DNA from: Salinivenus sp.
GTDB lineage: Bacteria; Bacteroidota; Rhodothermia; Rhodothermales; Salinibacteraceae
DNA: 64,000 nt
Reading direction: 5' to 3'
NCBI GenBank assembly: GCA_018609755.1
Contig: JAHENZ010000049.1
Location: 1-64,000 of the forward strand
Within the stretch, counting starts at the first letter, position 1, and each line of letters begins with the position of its first letter. Positions 9,095 through 18,639 of this stretch are shown here, piece after piece. The notes under the pieces were generated by a model. The model saw nothing but the letters and a program-made list of their open reading frames with translations, did not search any database and was not told where the DNA came from. The position numbers were made by a program, and so were the translations under genes.

Positions 9095-9279
9095 AACGTG
9101 GAAGCTGAGGTGCGGAAGACGGGAAAACGCACAAAAAAACCGGTCCGCCCGAAATAACAAGGCCAGTCGCAGTCCCCATTCACTGGAATCGTCACTTCCG
9201 GTGGCGAACTCGACCCCATCTGACAAACGTTGATCGATGTCGGCAACAGCCCTCCGACAGCTCTAGCGAAGGATTATAC
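9091..9279 (-). repeat. Long attC-like site (189 bp)
   Basis: Minus strand GTATAAT...GTTATGC; 10-nt spacers then AGCTG[T]CGGA opposed to AGGTGCGGA (reverse complement of the other arm); same length and core as 8492..8680. Confidence 0.7.
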
Positions 9280-9328
9280 CAACACTACGGATTCTCTCGG
9301 ATTCACAACTTTCAAGCTATCTGGTTTC

Positions 9329-9766
9329 TTACAGCTCTACGCGGAATGATGACACCTCCCCTACTACGCGCTCTCCGTCTTCCATGGTCGCATTCCACCA
9401 AGAAACGCTAATCTCGTCCTCGTCCTCATCCATCAGGATCTCCTCAAATTCCACTACCCTCTGCTCGCCGGAGGGAATCGGGTCTCCCTCAAGGTTTGGA
9501 GGGTCTGAAAAAATTATGACCGGAATCTGGCTAGTGCCAACCACCCTGACCCAAATTGGCTCACTGCGGCGATTCTTGATCACAATCGCTTTGTCCTGAA
9601 CGGTTGACCTCACACCGTCAGATCCAAATGACACACCGTCAGATCCAGATGATTCCTCTTCTCCAAACAGCGAGCAACCCGTTAGGAGGAGACCGCATAT
9701 CAGGACTGGTGCCAAGAAGCGACCTGGAAGTGAGAAGCGGGTGAGGTGAGGACGAGGGATGACCAT
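9329..9766 (-). CDS. Hypothetical lipoprotein
   Basis: 145 aa, lipobox LLLTGCSLFG; acidic C-terminus. Confidence 0.65.
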   Translation of the reverse strand: MVIPRPHLTRFSLPGRFLAPVLICGLLLTGCSLFGEEESSGSDGVSFGSDGVRSTVQDKAIVIKNRRSEPIWVRVVGTSQIPVIIFSDPPNLEGDPIPSGEQRVVEFEEILMDEDEDEISVSWWNATMEDGERVVGEVSSFRVEL

Positions 9767-10458
9767 GAGGTGATCCGAAGTTGTTAGGTAAAAGACCGTT
9801 TCATCCGGATAGAATACACGTTAGGGCGTGTCGATGACCACTGATCGTCGGGATAACATACAATTATATGGCGTACGGCAGATAGTATAGTCTCAGCCTC
9901 CGCCAATCGACGTGCCTCCCACTGCAATACGGAGACAGTGGATCCTATACGCTTGCTCTTGTATAGTATAAATTAAGGTTTTAATTTTTCAATGTCACGT
10001 CTCGCCCAACGTCTTCTCCCATGTCTCTCTCGCCGCCCATCTCTTCTCGGTCTCTCCTCAATCGGATCCATGCGACCTGAACGCGACTGACGTGCATGCC
10101 TTCCTCAATCACCTGGCCATCGATCGCAACGTTGCTGCGGGCACGCAGAGCTAGGCGCTCAACCGACCCGGACGACGGACCCACGAAACGACACCACCGC
10201 TCCCCCTCCCCCATCCAGCGCACGGTTCGCGAGACGGCTTCGGGGGCCGCCCTCCTCATCACCGGCGCTGACTCTGCACTGCGTCCATGATCATAGTTCA
10301 CGGAGAGCTGATTGTAGACCTGCGGGGTCACGCCTTCTCCAGTCGCCGCCTCCCCCTGCTCGCAAAAACCCCGCAAAACGCCCCCCTCCGCGCTTTCGGA
10401 GAGCTCCCGGTTTCCCTAGCTTAGGACAACCGGTCTGTTTCAGCCACTGTGCCTCCCT

Positions 10459-12150
10459 ATGAAGGACTACCTCCAGACGCAACTTCGCCACGTACTCGAC
10501 GATCTCGGGGACGTGCCCGACGACTTCGACGTGTCTCTCGAAGCCCCCGCCCGCGAAGAGCACGGGGACCTCGCCACGAACACGGCCCTCCGCCTCGGCA
10601 GCATTTTAGAGGACAACCCGCGCTCGATTGCCGAGACGGTGGCTGAGAAGTTGCGCGAGCGTGTGGACCCGACGCGCATCAAGAGCGTGGAGGTGGCCGG
10701 ACCGGGCTTCATCAACTTCCGCTTTGCACAGGACTACCTGTTCGAGGGCCTCGCCGACCTCCTGGCCGAGGGCGAAACCTTCGGGCACTCGGACGGGGGC
10801 GCGGGGCAGTCGGCCCTCGTGGAGTACGTGAGCGCCAATCCCACCGGTCCCCTCACCGTCGGCCACGGCCGCAACGCCGTCCTCGGCGACACGATTGCCA
10901 ACCTGCTGGAGTGGACCGGCTACGACGTGACGCGCGAGTACTACTTCAACGACGCCGGGCGGCAGATGCGGGTCCTCGCCCAGTCGGTCCGCGCCCGCTA
11001 CGAGGCCATCGTGAGCGAGGACGCGGCCACTAAAACGATCACGCTCGACGACGACACCACGGTCGAGGTCCCGGCCAGTTTTCCGGAGGACGGCTACCTG
11101 GGCGAGTACATCGTCGACATTGCCGAGCAGGTGTACGACGAACACGGCGCATCCCTCCTCACTACCGAGTCGCTGGGCCCCTTTCAGGAGGCGGCGGAGG
11201 CGGCCATTTTCGCAGAGATTGAGGGCACCCTCCAGCGCCTCAACATCGAAATGGACAGCTACGCCAACGAACAGGAGCTGCACGACGACGGACTGGTGCA
11301 GGACGTCATTGACGGGCTCACGGAGGCGGGCCTCACCTACGAGGAGAACGGCGCACTCTGGCTCAAAACCACGGAGTTCGGCAAGGAGCAGGACACGGTG
11401 CTCGTAAAGCAGAGCGGCGAGCCGACGTACCGCACGCCCGACATCGCCTACCACAAGACGAAGTTCGAGCGCGGCTTCGACCTGATGATCGACGTCTTTG
11501 GGGCCGACCACCACGCGGCCTACCCGGACGTCCTCAACGCCATCGACGTGCTGGGCTACGACAAGGAAAAAGTAAACGTCGTACTCTACCAGTTCGTGAC
11601 GCTCGTGCGGGGGGACGAGCCGGTAAAGATGAGCACCCGCCGCGCCAACTACGTGACGCTCGACGACCTGATCGACCAGGTGGGCGAGGACGTGACTCGC
11701 TTCTTCTTCCTGATGCGCTCACCGGACACGCACCTGAACTTCGACCTGGAGCTGGCGCAGGAGGAAAGCGAGAAGAACCCAGTCTTCTACCTCCAGTACG
11801 CCCACGCCCGGATCTGCTCCGTCATCGACAAGGCGGAAGAGGTGGGGTTCTCGTACGACGAGGACGCGGATCTCTCGCTGCTCACGCACGAGGACGAGAT
11901 TGCGCTCATGAAGGAGCTGCTCCGCTTCCCCCGGGCGCTCCAGAATGCCGCCGACGCCCGTGCCCCGCACTTCGTCCCCAACTACCTGCGCGACGTGGCG
12001 ACCGCCTTCTCCCAGTTCTACGACAACTGTCAGATTATTGGCGAGGAGGACGACCTGGCCATCGCTCGCATGCACCTGGCCCTCGCCGCCAAGACGGTAC
12101 TCAAGAACGGTCTCACCGTGCTCGGCATTTCTGCCCCGCGAAGCATGTGA
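10459..12150 (+). CDS. argS: Arginyl-tRNA synthetase
   Basis: ALVEYVSANPTGPLTVGHGRNAVLGDTIANLLEWTGYDVTREYYFNDAGRQM; FGADHHAAYPDV; KMSTRRANYVTLDDL; anticodon-binding C-terminus. Confidence 0.97.
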   Translation: MKDYLQTQLRHVLDDLGDVPDDFDVSLEAPAREEHGDLATNTALRLGSILEDNPRSIAETVAEKLRERVDPTRIKSVEVAGPGFINFRFAQDYLFEGLADLLAEGETFGHSDGGAGQSALVEYVSANPTGPLTVGHGRNAVLGDTIANLLEWTGYDVTREYYFNDAGRQMRVLAQSVRARYEAIVSEDAATKTITLDDDTTVEVPASFPEDGYLGEYIVDIAEQVYDEHGASLLTTESLGPFQEAAEAAIFAEIEGTLQRLNIEMDSYANEQELHDDGLVQDVIDGLTEAGLTYEENGALWLKTTEFGKEQDTVLVKQSGEPTYRTPDIAYHKTKFERGFDLMIDVFGADHHAAYPDVLNAIDVLGYDKEKVNVVLYQFVTLVRGDEPVKMSTRRANYVTLDDLIDQVGEDVTRFFFLMRSPDTHLNFDLELAQEESEKNPVFYLQYAHARICSVIDKAEEVGFSYDEDADLSLLTHEDEIALMKELLRFPRALQNAADARAPHFVPNYLRDVATAFSQFYDNCQIIGEEDDLAIARMHLALAAKTVLKNGLTVLGISAPRSM

Positions 12151-12312
12151 CCGCGGCAGGCCCAATCGAAGAGTACTTCGGTGGACGTTCTCAACAGACC
12201 GCCCCGGACGTTCCCTTGAAGACCACGAGCGCATCGGAGAGTGGGAGTGAAGGGGGACATTTTCCCCAACGACCAACAATCAACAACCAACCAGTCTTAC
12301 TTCTTACCGGCT

Positions 12313-12654
12313 CTACGCCACCGAATGGGCAATGGAGGCATCATCCAAGGTCGAATAGAGCTCCAGCATCGCCCCGGCGCCGTCCAGCAGCGAATGCATA
12401 CGAAGAACTTCGTCGGTACTCAACACTATGGTCTCCCGCCCGTCGAGACGCACCTGCCATCGACAATCGCAGTTGCACCGATACACCTGTGCGGCGAGCG
12501 GCTGCAGAGCGTCGTGAAGCGTTCGGATCTCTTCTGCTTGAAAGAGCCACTCTCGATCCCCGAGGGTAAGGGCAAGGCGCTCGTCCGTCGCCCAGTCTAC
12601 AGCCCCGTGCTCGGTGGAAAACAACGTCGTGGTGTCGGAGGTGGTGGAGCGCAT
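12313..12654 (-). CDS. Hypothetical protein
   Basis: 113 aa ORF with CxC (YRCNCDCRW) and WLFQAEEIRTLHDAL; plausible coding but no family recognised with confidence. Confidence 0.55.
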   Translation of the reverse strand: MRSTTSDTTTLFSTEHGAVDWATDERLALTLGDREWLFQAEEIRTLHDALQPLAAQVYRCNCDCRWQVRLDGRETIVLSTDEVLRMHSLLDGAGAMLELYSTLDDASIAHSVA

Positions 12655-12972
12655 GCCTGAAAACGGATCGAGGGGTGATGTGACATCACGGACTATTTAG
12701 ATCGAATGTAAACAAGCAAAGTTTCTGCGCCCTATGACGGACGTGTAAAGGTTGCGCGAAGCCCGAACGCACCCCTGCGCAATCGCTAGTAAAGCGGTGC
12801 TTGATTACACTACGGACTACACCCGCCGCCTGTACAGATACGGCAGGCCGAATGCTGCCGCTCTCCGCCGAAACTGCACCCTCATGACTCTTGACTTGCA
12901 GCTGCACGGCATCATTGGTTCGGGAATGTCCAAGTGCCGTTGCGCCTGCCTCCTCTTGACCGATCCCTGGCA

Positions 12973-13797
12973 ATGAGTTCACTGTCTATGCTCCTCCAGA
13001 TTCACTGGAACGTCGACCCGACGATCTTTCGCCTCGGCCCCCTCGCCCCTCGCTGGTACGGTCTGCTGTTTGCGTCGGGCTTCCTGATCGGCTTCTACCT
13101 GATGCGGTACGTCTTCCAGCGCGAGGACCGTCCGGAAACGGATCTGGACTTTCTGCTCCTCTACCTCCTCGGCGGCACGGTCATCGGTGCCCGGCTGGGC
13201 CACATCCTCTTCTACGCCCCCGGCTACTACCTGATGAACCCGTTCGAGATCATCGCCATCTGGGAGGGCGGGCTGGCCAGCCACGGGGGGCTCATCGGCG
13301 TCCCCTTCGCCATCTGGCTTTACAGCCGTCGCCGCGACGACCAGCCGTTCGTGTGGTTGCTCGACCGCCTCGCCGCTCCGGTCGCCCTCACCGGCAGCTT
13401 TATTCGCCTCGGCAACCTCTTCAACTCCGAAATCCTGGGCGTGCCGTCCGACCTGCCGTGGGCCGTCGTCTTCGAGCGCATCGATCAGACGGCCCGCCAC
13501 CCCGTGCAGGTGTACGAGTCCATTTCCTACTTTCTGATCTTTTTGCTGCTCTGGGGCCTCTACCGGAAGTGGGGCGAAGAGACGCCGCGCGGCTTCTTGA
13601 TCGGCCTCTTCTTCACGCTGGTGTTTGGCGTGCGGATCGTGCTGGAGCAATTCAAGATGGAGCAGGCGCACTTTGAGATCGCCCTCCCGCTCGGGATGAG
13701 CATGGGACAGATGCTCAGCATTCCCGCCGTGGCCATCGGCCTGTGGCTAGTGTGGCGCGCCCTGCAGTCGCCTGCGGAATCTACGGCGACCTCCTAG
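12973..13797 (+). CDS. lgt: Prolipoprotein diacylglyceryl transferase
   Basis: RWYGLLFASGFLIGFYLMRYVFQRE, GARLGHILFYAPGYY, IWEGGLASHGGLIG, GSFIRLGNLFNSEILG, RHPVQVYESISYF. Confidence 0.95.
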   Translation: MSSLSMLLQIHWNVDPTIFRLGPLAPRWYGLLFASGFLIGFYLMRYVFQREDRPETDLDFLLLYLLGGTVIGARLGHILFYAPGYYLMNPFEIIAIWEGGLASHGGLIGVPFAIWLYSRRRDDQPFVWLLDRLAAPVALTGSFIRLGNLFNSEILGVPSDLPWAVVFERIDQTARHPVQVYESISYFLIFLLLWGLYRKWGEETPRGFLIGLFFTLVFGVRIVLEQFKMEQAHFEIALPLGMSMGQMLSIPAVAIGLWLVWRALQSPAESTATS

Positions 13798-13917
13798 CGG
13801 CTCGAACCGCCGTGCGAGCGTCCCCCGACGATCCGGTGTGCAGGGACTCTTTCATTTTCCGGTGGCGAGACCTTCTTTATGGAGGGCAGGCCCGCCCTCG
13901 CTGAATGGTTTTCGCCC

Positions 13918-15270
13918 ATGCCTCGACCTCGTTTCTGGATCGGCCTGTTTCTGTTGGCGGGACTCGGAGTTCTCGCGTGGTCTTCTTCCCCTTCTGCCGA
14001 CACACATTCGCCGAGCACGAGGGGCGTGGCGTGGAGCGACCCCGTACAGGTGGCAACCGGCGAGGCCTATATGGGTCCCTGGCGCATGAACGAGTCGGAC
14101 TGGCGGTTCGTGGACGACCCGACCGTCGCTCTCGGGCGCAAGGACACCGCCGGTGTGGTCTGGACCGATCACGTCGAGCAGGATCTCTACTTCCAGGCCT
14201 ACGCGCCGGACAGGACGCCATTGCGAAGCTCTCCGGTGAACGTCTCTCGGACCCCGGACACCTTTTCCTGGCTTCCCCGCATGGTCTTTCCGACCGGGAG
14301 GCCGGATACCGTGTACGTCCTCTGGCAGGAGATCATCTTCTCCGGCGGCACGCACGGGGGGGAGGCGATGTTTGCGCGGTCCCTGAACGGAGGCCGCTCC
14401 TTTCAGGAACCGATCAACCTCTCACAATCCGTCGCAGGAGACGGAAAAGGCCGTCTGACCCAGGAAATCTGGGACAACGGGAGCCTCGATCTCACCGTGG
14501 GGCCGGAAGGCACCATTTACGCCTCGTGGACGGAGTACGAAGGGCGCCTTCTGCTCTGCCGCTCACCGGACACGGGGGCTCATTTCTCCGCCCCTGTCCA
14601 CGTAGCTGGGACCACAATCCGACCGGCCCGCGGTCCCTCCCTCGCCGTCGACTCGACCGGCACACTGCACCTCGCGTGGGCCGTGGGCGAAGATTCGGCC
14701 GCCGACATCCGCTACAGCCACTCGACGGATCCGTGGAGCGCCCTTGCCCCGCCCCGAACCGTGGCCGAAAGCGAAGGCCATTCCGACGCCCCATCGCTTG
14801 CGGTTGCGCCGTCCGGCACCCTGCACCTCGCCTACGGCGAAAGCCCCTCCGGTCCCTTCCACCAATACCACGTCCGCTACACCCGCTCCCCACCCGGTAC
14901 GGATTCATTTACGACTTCGACTGCGATTTCGGACCGGGCCCAACCCGACCGGGGAGCACACTTCCCGACCCTGCGCGTGTCAGACCGCGATACGCTGCAC
15001 GTACTGTGGGAGCGTTACCCGAATCGGAGCGATCGTCCACGGGGCCTCGCCTACACGACGTCGACCGACGGCGGCAGGACGTTCGAAGCGGCGTCGGTCG
15101 TGCCGGGCAGTGCCACTCCCGAGCACGGGTTCAACGGCAGCCAGCAGGGCCTGCTCATGGAAAAGCTCGCAGTGAACGGAAACGGAGACCTCGCGGTCGT
15201 CAACAGTACGTTTGATCGGGGCAACGCCAGCCACGTATGGCTCTACCGTGGACAGACCGGCGACCACTAA
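13918..15270 (+). CDS. Sialidase/BNR-repeat exported protein
   Basis: Signal peptide MPRPRFWIGLFLLAGLGVLAWSS; repeated Asp-box-like blocks (SLNGGRSF, SPDTGAHFS, STDGGRTFE). Confidence 0.75.
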   Translation: MPRPRFWIGLFLLAGLGVLAWSSSPSADTHSPSTRGVAWSDPVQVATGEAYMGPWRMNESDWRFVDDPTVALGRKDTAGVVWTDHVEQDLYFQAYAPDRTPLRSSPVNVSRTPDTFSWLPRMVFPTGRPDTVYVLWQEIIFSGGTHGGEAMFARSLNGGRSFQEPINLSQSVAGDGKGRLTQEIWDNGSLDLTVGPEGTIYASWTEYEGRLLLCRSPDTGAHFSAPVHVAGTTIRPARGPSLAVDSTGTLHLAWAVGEDSAADIRYSHSTDPWSALAPPRTVAESEGHSDAPSLAVAPSGTLHLAYGESPSGPFHQYHVRYTRSPPGTDSFTTSTAISDRAQPDRGAHFPTLRVSDRDTLHVLWERYPNRSDRPRGLAYTTSTDGGRTFEAASVVPGSATPEHGFNGSQQGLLMEKLAVNGNGDLAVVNSTFDRGNASHVWLYRGQTGDH

Positions 15271-15301
15271 CTGTCCGACCTCTTGTTTCGGATCACCCTA
15301 C

Positions 15302-16468
15302 TCAGGTCTGCTCTCGTTCCTTTAGCGCCTGCGCCGCATGCGCGTAGCCGCCGTCCGCCCCGTCCACAAAGTGGACGTGCTCCTTTTCGTACTGGAACAC
15401 CAGACACGTAATCATCGCGGCGTCCGAGGCATCAAGGCCGTAGATGAGATTCCCGGCTTCATATTGTGCTTGGAGAAAAGCCTCCAACTCCTTTCGCTGC
15501 GCCTCCGTACTGGCAATCACTTGCCGGAGGGTCCCATCCATCTTGCGAAAGTCGGTGTGTTGCACCAGGTCCCGCTTGTAATTGCCCCACTGCGTCTTGC
15601 GGGTACTCCAGTCCGACGCCATGAGTACCATTCCGATCAGATTCTGCACCAGCACTTTCGGCCAGTACAGCAGGCGATTATGCCAACGTTGTCCGTGCGT
15701 CCGCACCCGCCGCTCCGACGACAGCTTCTGGGGCGATAGATTCATGCGAAGCTGACCGTGCAACACGGGCCGACTGTCGTCGTCTCCCCCGTAGATGTCC
15801 CGCAGCCGAGCAATGACGTCGTGGTAGATTCGGGCATTGTCTTGGAGGGAGGCCCCCGTGGCGTGCACCAGAAGCGACACAATTTCGTCCCGGTGGCTTG
15901 GCACCTGATCCCACCGGCATTCGAGGCCGGAGAAGTCGGCCGCCCCCTCCACGGAGGATGGTACGCCGAACGGTCCATCCGGCTCGGCTTTCACGCGCTG
16001 CTCTGCCACGTAGAGGCCACTGCCCATGAAGACGGCCTGCTCGATCACGTCCGACAGCCGGTACCGGGCGACCATCACGGTGTGGCCGTCTCGAATGAGG
16101 GTGTCGACCGGCACCATGCCCACGTCGAGGCGAAGACCAAATTCGTCCCGGGCCATCCGGCGCACACCTCCCAGTGCCTGCGTGACCGCCTCGGCCCGCG
16201 CCCCCGGCACACACAACACCGCCCCGTCCCCTCCAAAGACGTACGGAATCGACCGGTGCCCCACGGCGTTGAGCACGGCGGCAATGACCGACGCCCCGAC
16301 CACATTAACGTCCTTGTATTTCCCCTCGTCAATCGCCCCGGTCGAATCGCGCACGTCGCCCACGGCCACCATCCAGTCGTCCGGGACCGGTCGGTAGTGC
16401 TCCGGCGTCGCGACCTCCGAAAAGTCATCCAGGACCGGCAACTGATCGTAAAAGCTCTTGGAGGTCAT
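15302..16468 (-). CDS. DUF3095 family protein (putative nucleotide cyclase-related)
   Basis: SKSFYDQLPVLDDFSEVATPEHYRPVPDDWMVAVGDVRDSTGAIDEGKYKDVNVVGASVIAAVLNAVG, PYVFGGDGAVLCVPG. Confidence 0.85.
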   Translation of the reverse strand: MTSKSFYDQLPVLDDFSEVATPEHYRPVPDDWMVAVGDVRDSTGAIDEGKYKDVNVVGASVIAAVLNAVGHRSIPYVFGGDGAVLCVPGARAEAVTQALGGVRRMARDEFGLRLDVGMVPVDTLIRDGHTVMVARYRLSDVIEQAVFMGSGLYVAEQRVKAEPDGPFGVPSSVEGAADFSGLECRWDQVPSHRDEIVSLLVHATGASLQDNARIYHDVIARLRDIYGGDDDSRPVLHGQLRMNLSPQKLSSERRVRTHGQRWHNRLLYWPKVLVQNLIGMVLMASDWSTRKTQWGNYKRDLVQHTDFRKMDGTLRQVIASTEAQRKELEAFLQAQYEAGNLIYGLDASDAAMITCLVFQYEKEHVHFVDGADGGYAHAAQALKEREQT

Positions 16469-16538
16469 GAGAGGCCTTCCATGCGTGAGCAACGTGCTGT
16501 GACGGAACCGCAATTCCCTTCTTCGGGCCTTCTATCTA

Positions 16539-17105
16539 TCATGTCAACCCCTCCAGGAGGAGTTGCCACACGGCCTCAAACTGCTCGTCGATGGCTGGAT
16601 CGTCCCAGGTGTCTGAACGGGCCGGATGATGAAACCGGGCGGTCGCCTGAAAGACCGCGCGGGCGGCCGTCTCCGCGTCCTCCACGTAGAAAACGCCCTG
16701 TGCCCTCCCCTCTTCAAGAATCGCGGTCACTTGCGATTCCAGTTCATCCACGTGCTGGTCCACGACGCCCGTGGCCTCCTGCGCAAGATGGAAATAGGCC
16801 GCAAACATCTCGGGGTCGTCCCGACGCGCCTCGTGCTTGATCGACACCAGGGTGCCGAACCACTGATGGAGACGCTCGTCGGCGGGTCCGTCGTCGTCAC
16901 GGATAGATGCCAGCGGCCGCTCTACCTGCCGCAGCCACCGGCGCGTCACGGCTTCAAACAAGGCATCCTTGCTCGAAAAATGCCGGTAGAGGGTGCCATG
17001 GCTCACGTCCAACGCACGGGCTACGTCCACGACGTTCGTCTTCTCGGGCCCGAAGCGACGCAGCACGTCCTCGGTCGCGTCCAGGATGTCTTCGGGCGTG
17101 GGCAT
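16539..17105 (-). CDS. TetR/AcrR family transcriptional regulator
   Basis: N-terminal HTH: TEDVLRRFGPEKTNVVDVARALDVSHGTLYRHFSSKDALFEAV. Confidence 0.92.
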   Translation of the reverse strand: MPTPEDILDATEDVLRRFGPEKTNVVDVARALDVSHGTLYRHFSSKDALFEAVTRRWLRQVERPLASIRDDDGPADERLHQWFGTLVSIKHEARRDDPEMFAAYFHLAQEATGVVDQHVDELESQVTAILEEGRAQGVFYVEDAETAARAVFQATARFHHPARSDTWDDPAIDEQFEAVWQLLLEGLT

Positions 17106-17185
17106 ACTTGGCTCGAATTTGGGATGTCACTTCGCGACCCAACATACCGACCCGGAGCCCCAGATCTCAAGGGTCATCACTTCCG

Positions 17186-17383
17186 TCACCCGATGATCTC
17201 TCCACCTACGGCATACCCCTTCTCGGCGGTCTCCTGAATCTGCACGTTCACAAAGTCCCGAAGGTCCTCCCCCGTCTCGTCAAGGTAGAACTGCTGAACA
17301 GTGTCCGTCAGGCGCTCGACGAATCGGACCTTCTGCGCGTCACTGAGGTCGTCCTGCGGAATGGTGAGGCGAACGGTCGGCAT
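17186..17383 (-). CDS. Tautomerase-like (4-oxalocrotonate tautomerase family) small protein
   Basis: 65 aa, MPTVRLTIPQDDLSDAQKVRFVERLTDTVQQFYL; Pro at position 2 as in the family. Confidence 0.7.
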   Translation of the reverse strand: MPTVRLTIPQDDLSDAQKVRFVERLTDTVQQFYLDETGEDLRDFVNVQIQETAEKGYAVGGEIIG

Positions 17384-17540
17384 AACACTACGAATGGGTA
17401 TGACTCTGAATACGACATTGCATCGACATCATAAGGCCACAGATGACAAATATCAAATTTTGTCATCTGTACCAACCTACACTGCCTCCTCTCTCCATTC
17501 TCAAAAAGAACCTCCCGTGCAACGACAATACAGCGGAGTG

Positions 17541-18218
17541 CTACCGCTTCTTCATCGTGACCCCGATCCCCGACGCGTCCATCAACAGGAAGACGCTCTC
17601 TAACTCCGGATTCTGCGTGATAGCCTCTACGTAGCCCGGGTCGGGCGACGGGCGATTCATGTTGTGGGCGATGACGAGGCCGCCGGGACGCACGAGGGGC
17701 AACAGCTTGTCGAGGTAGTCGGGATATCCCGATTTGTCGGCGTCCAGGAAGACAATGTCGATCGGTTCTTCGTAGCGCTGGACCGTTTCGTGGGCATCCC
17801 CTTCGATGAGGGTGATCAGCGAGTCGACGCCGGCCTTTTGGAAGTTCTCGCGGGCAATCCGGGCTCGTTTTTCGCTAATCTCGTGCGTGTAGAGGTGGCC
17901 GCCCGTTTTTCGGAGGGCCAGGGCAAACCAGAGGGCCGACTCGCCGGTCGAGGTGCCAATTTCCACGACGCGCTGGGCGTTCGTCGTCTCCGTGAGGAGT
18001 CGAAGGATGCGCCCGTCTCGTACCGACACGTTGTAGTGCTGCCGCCCGCTGCGCATGGCCTCCAGAACATTCAGAATCTGAGCCTCCCCCGAATCACGTG
18101 CCTGAACGGAATTGTCGAACGGGAGGTCGTCGGTCGGCTCCGGCTGGGCGCAGGCGTTCCCTCCGACGGCGAGGAGTCCCATAGCAACACTGACGAGAAG
18201 CAAAACGCGTCGAATCAT
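17541..18218 (-). CDS. O-methyltransferase (class I SAM), exported or membrane-anchored
   Basis: RVVEIGTSTGESALWFALALRKTGGHLYTHEISEKRA, IDIVFLDADKSGYPDYLDKLLPLVRPGGLVIAHN; N-terminal signal/anchor. Confidence 0.88.
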   Translation of the reverse strand: MIRRVLLLVSVAMGLLAVGGNACAQPEPTDDLPFDNSVQARDSGEAQILNVLEAMRSGRQHYNVSVRDGRILRLLTETTNAQRVVEIGTSTGESALWFALALRKTGGHLYTHEISEKRARIARENFQKAGVDSLITLIEGDAHETVQRYEEPIDIVFLDADKSGYPDYLDKLLPLVRPGGLVIAHNMNRPSPDPGYVEAITQNPELESVFLLMDASGIGVTMKKR

Positions 18219-18272
18219 TGGAGATGGAATCGGTCCGTTCAGGGATGGAAAGCGCCCCTTTTGCGGGGCCAC

Positions 18273-18555
18273 GGCAATCGCATCTTGCACCCACCGACTT
18301 GTCTTTACCGATCCGTGCGAACGTATCTGAACATTTTCCCGAGTGAGTAAGGGGATCTAGATCCCCAGGACCGTTCATCATCTAGGCAGACACGGTCTTC
18401 ATGGACTTCTTCACGGATCGGTATCTTCGATTGAGGCAGTACGACCGTGCGCTCCACTCCCACTCTCCCTTTCTCCCGCGCTTCCCCGGCAGTATTGTCC
18501 ATCAGAGGCAGTCGAGCCACCGGTCTTCAACAGAAAATTTTAACATACGATTGCC
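18273..18555 (+). repeat. Dispersed intergenic repeat family B, copy 1 (interrupted by MITE-A)
   Basis: Ends GGCAATCGCATCTT...ACATACGATTGCC (terminal inverted repeat); outside the insertion ~167 bp closely matches 20455..20613 on the opposite strand. Confidence 0.8.
18308..18421. mobile_element. MITE-like element family A, copy 1 (114 bp), TA target-site duplication
   Basis: TIR CCGATCCGTG...CACGGATCGG flanked by TA on both sides; the empty site (tcttTAttttcga vs tcttTA[element]TAtcttcga) is seen in the other family-B copy. Confidence 0.8.
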
Positions 18556-18639
18556 CTGTTTGCAGGACTGGAAAAACTGTATACTCCTGGCTAGGTTCGA
18601 CATTCCCGATCACTTCTCCATCCCAATCCTCCACGCCCC

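Noticed and set aside
10096-10376. Small ORFs between the cassette array and argS
   Set aside because: No RBS, family or composition support; likely noncoding boundary sequence.
13905-15215. 436-aa plus-strand ORF overlapping the BNR-repeat gene
   Set aside because: Wrong frame of the same strand; Arg/Pro-rich, while the 13918 frame shows Asp-box repeats.
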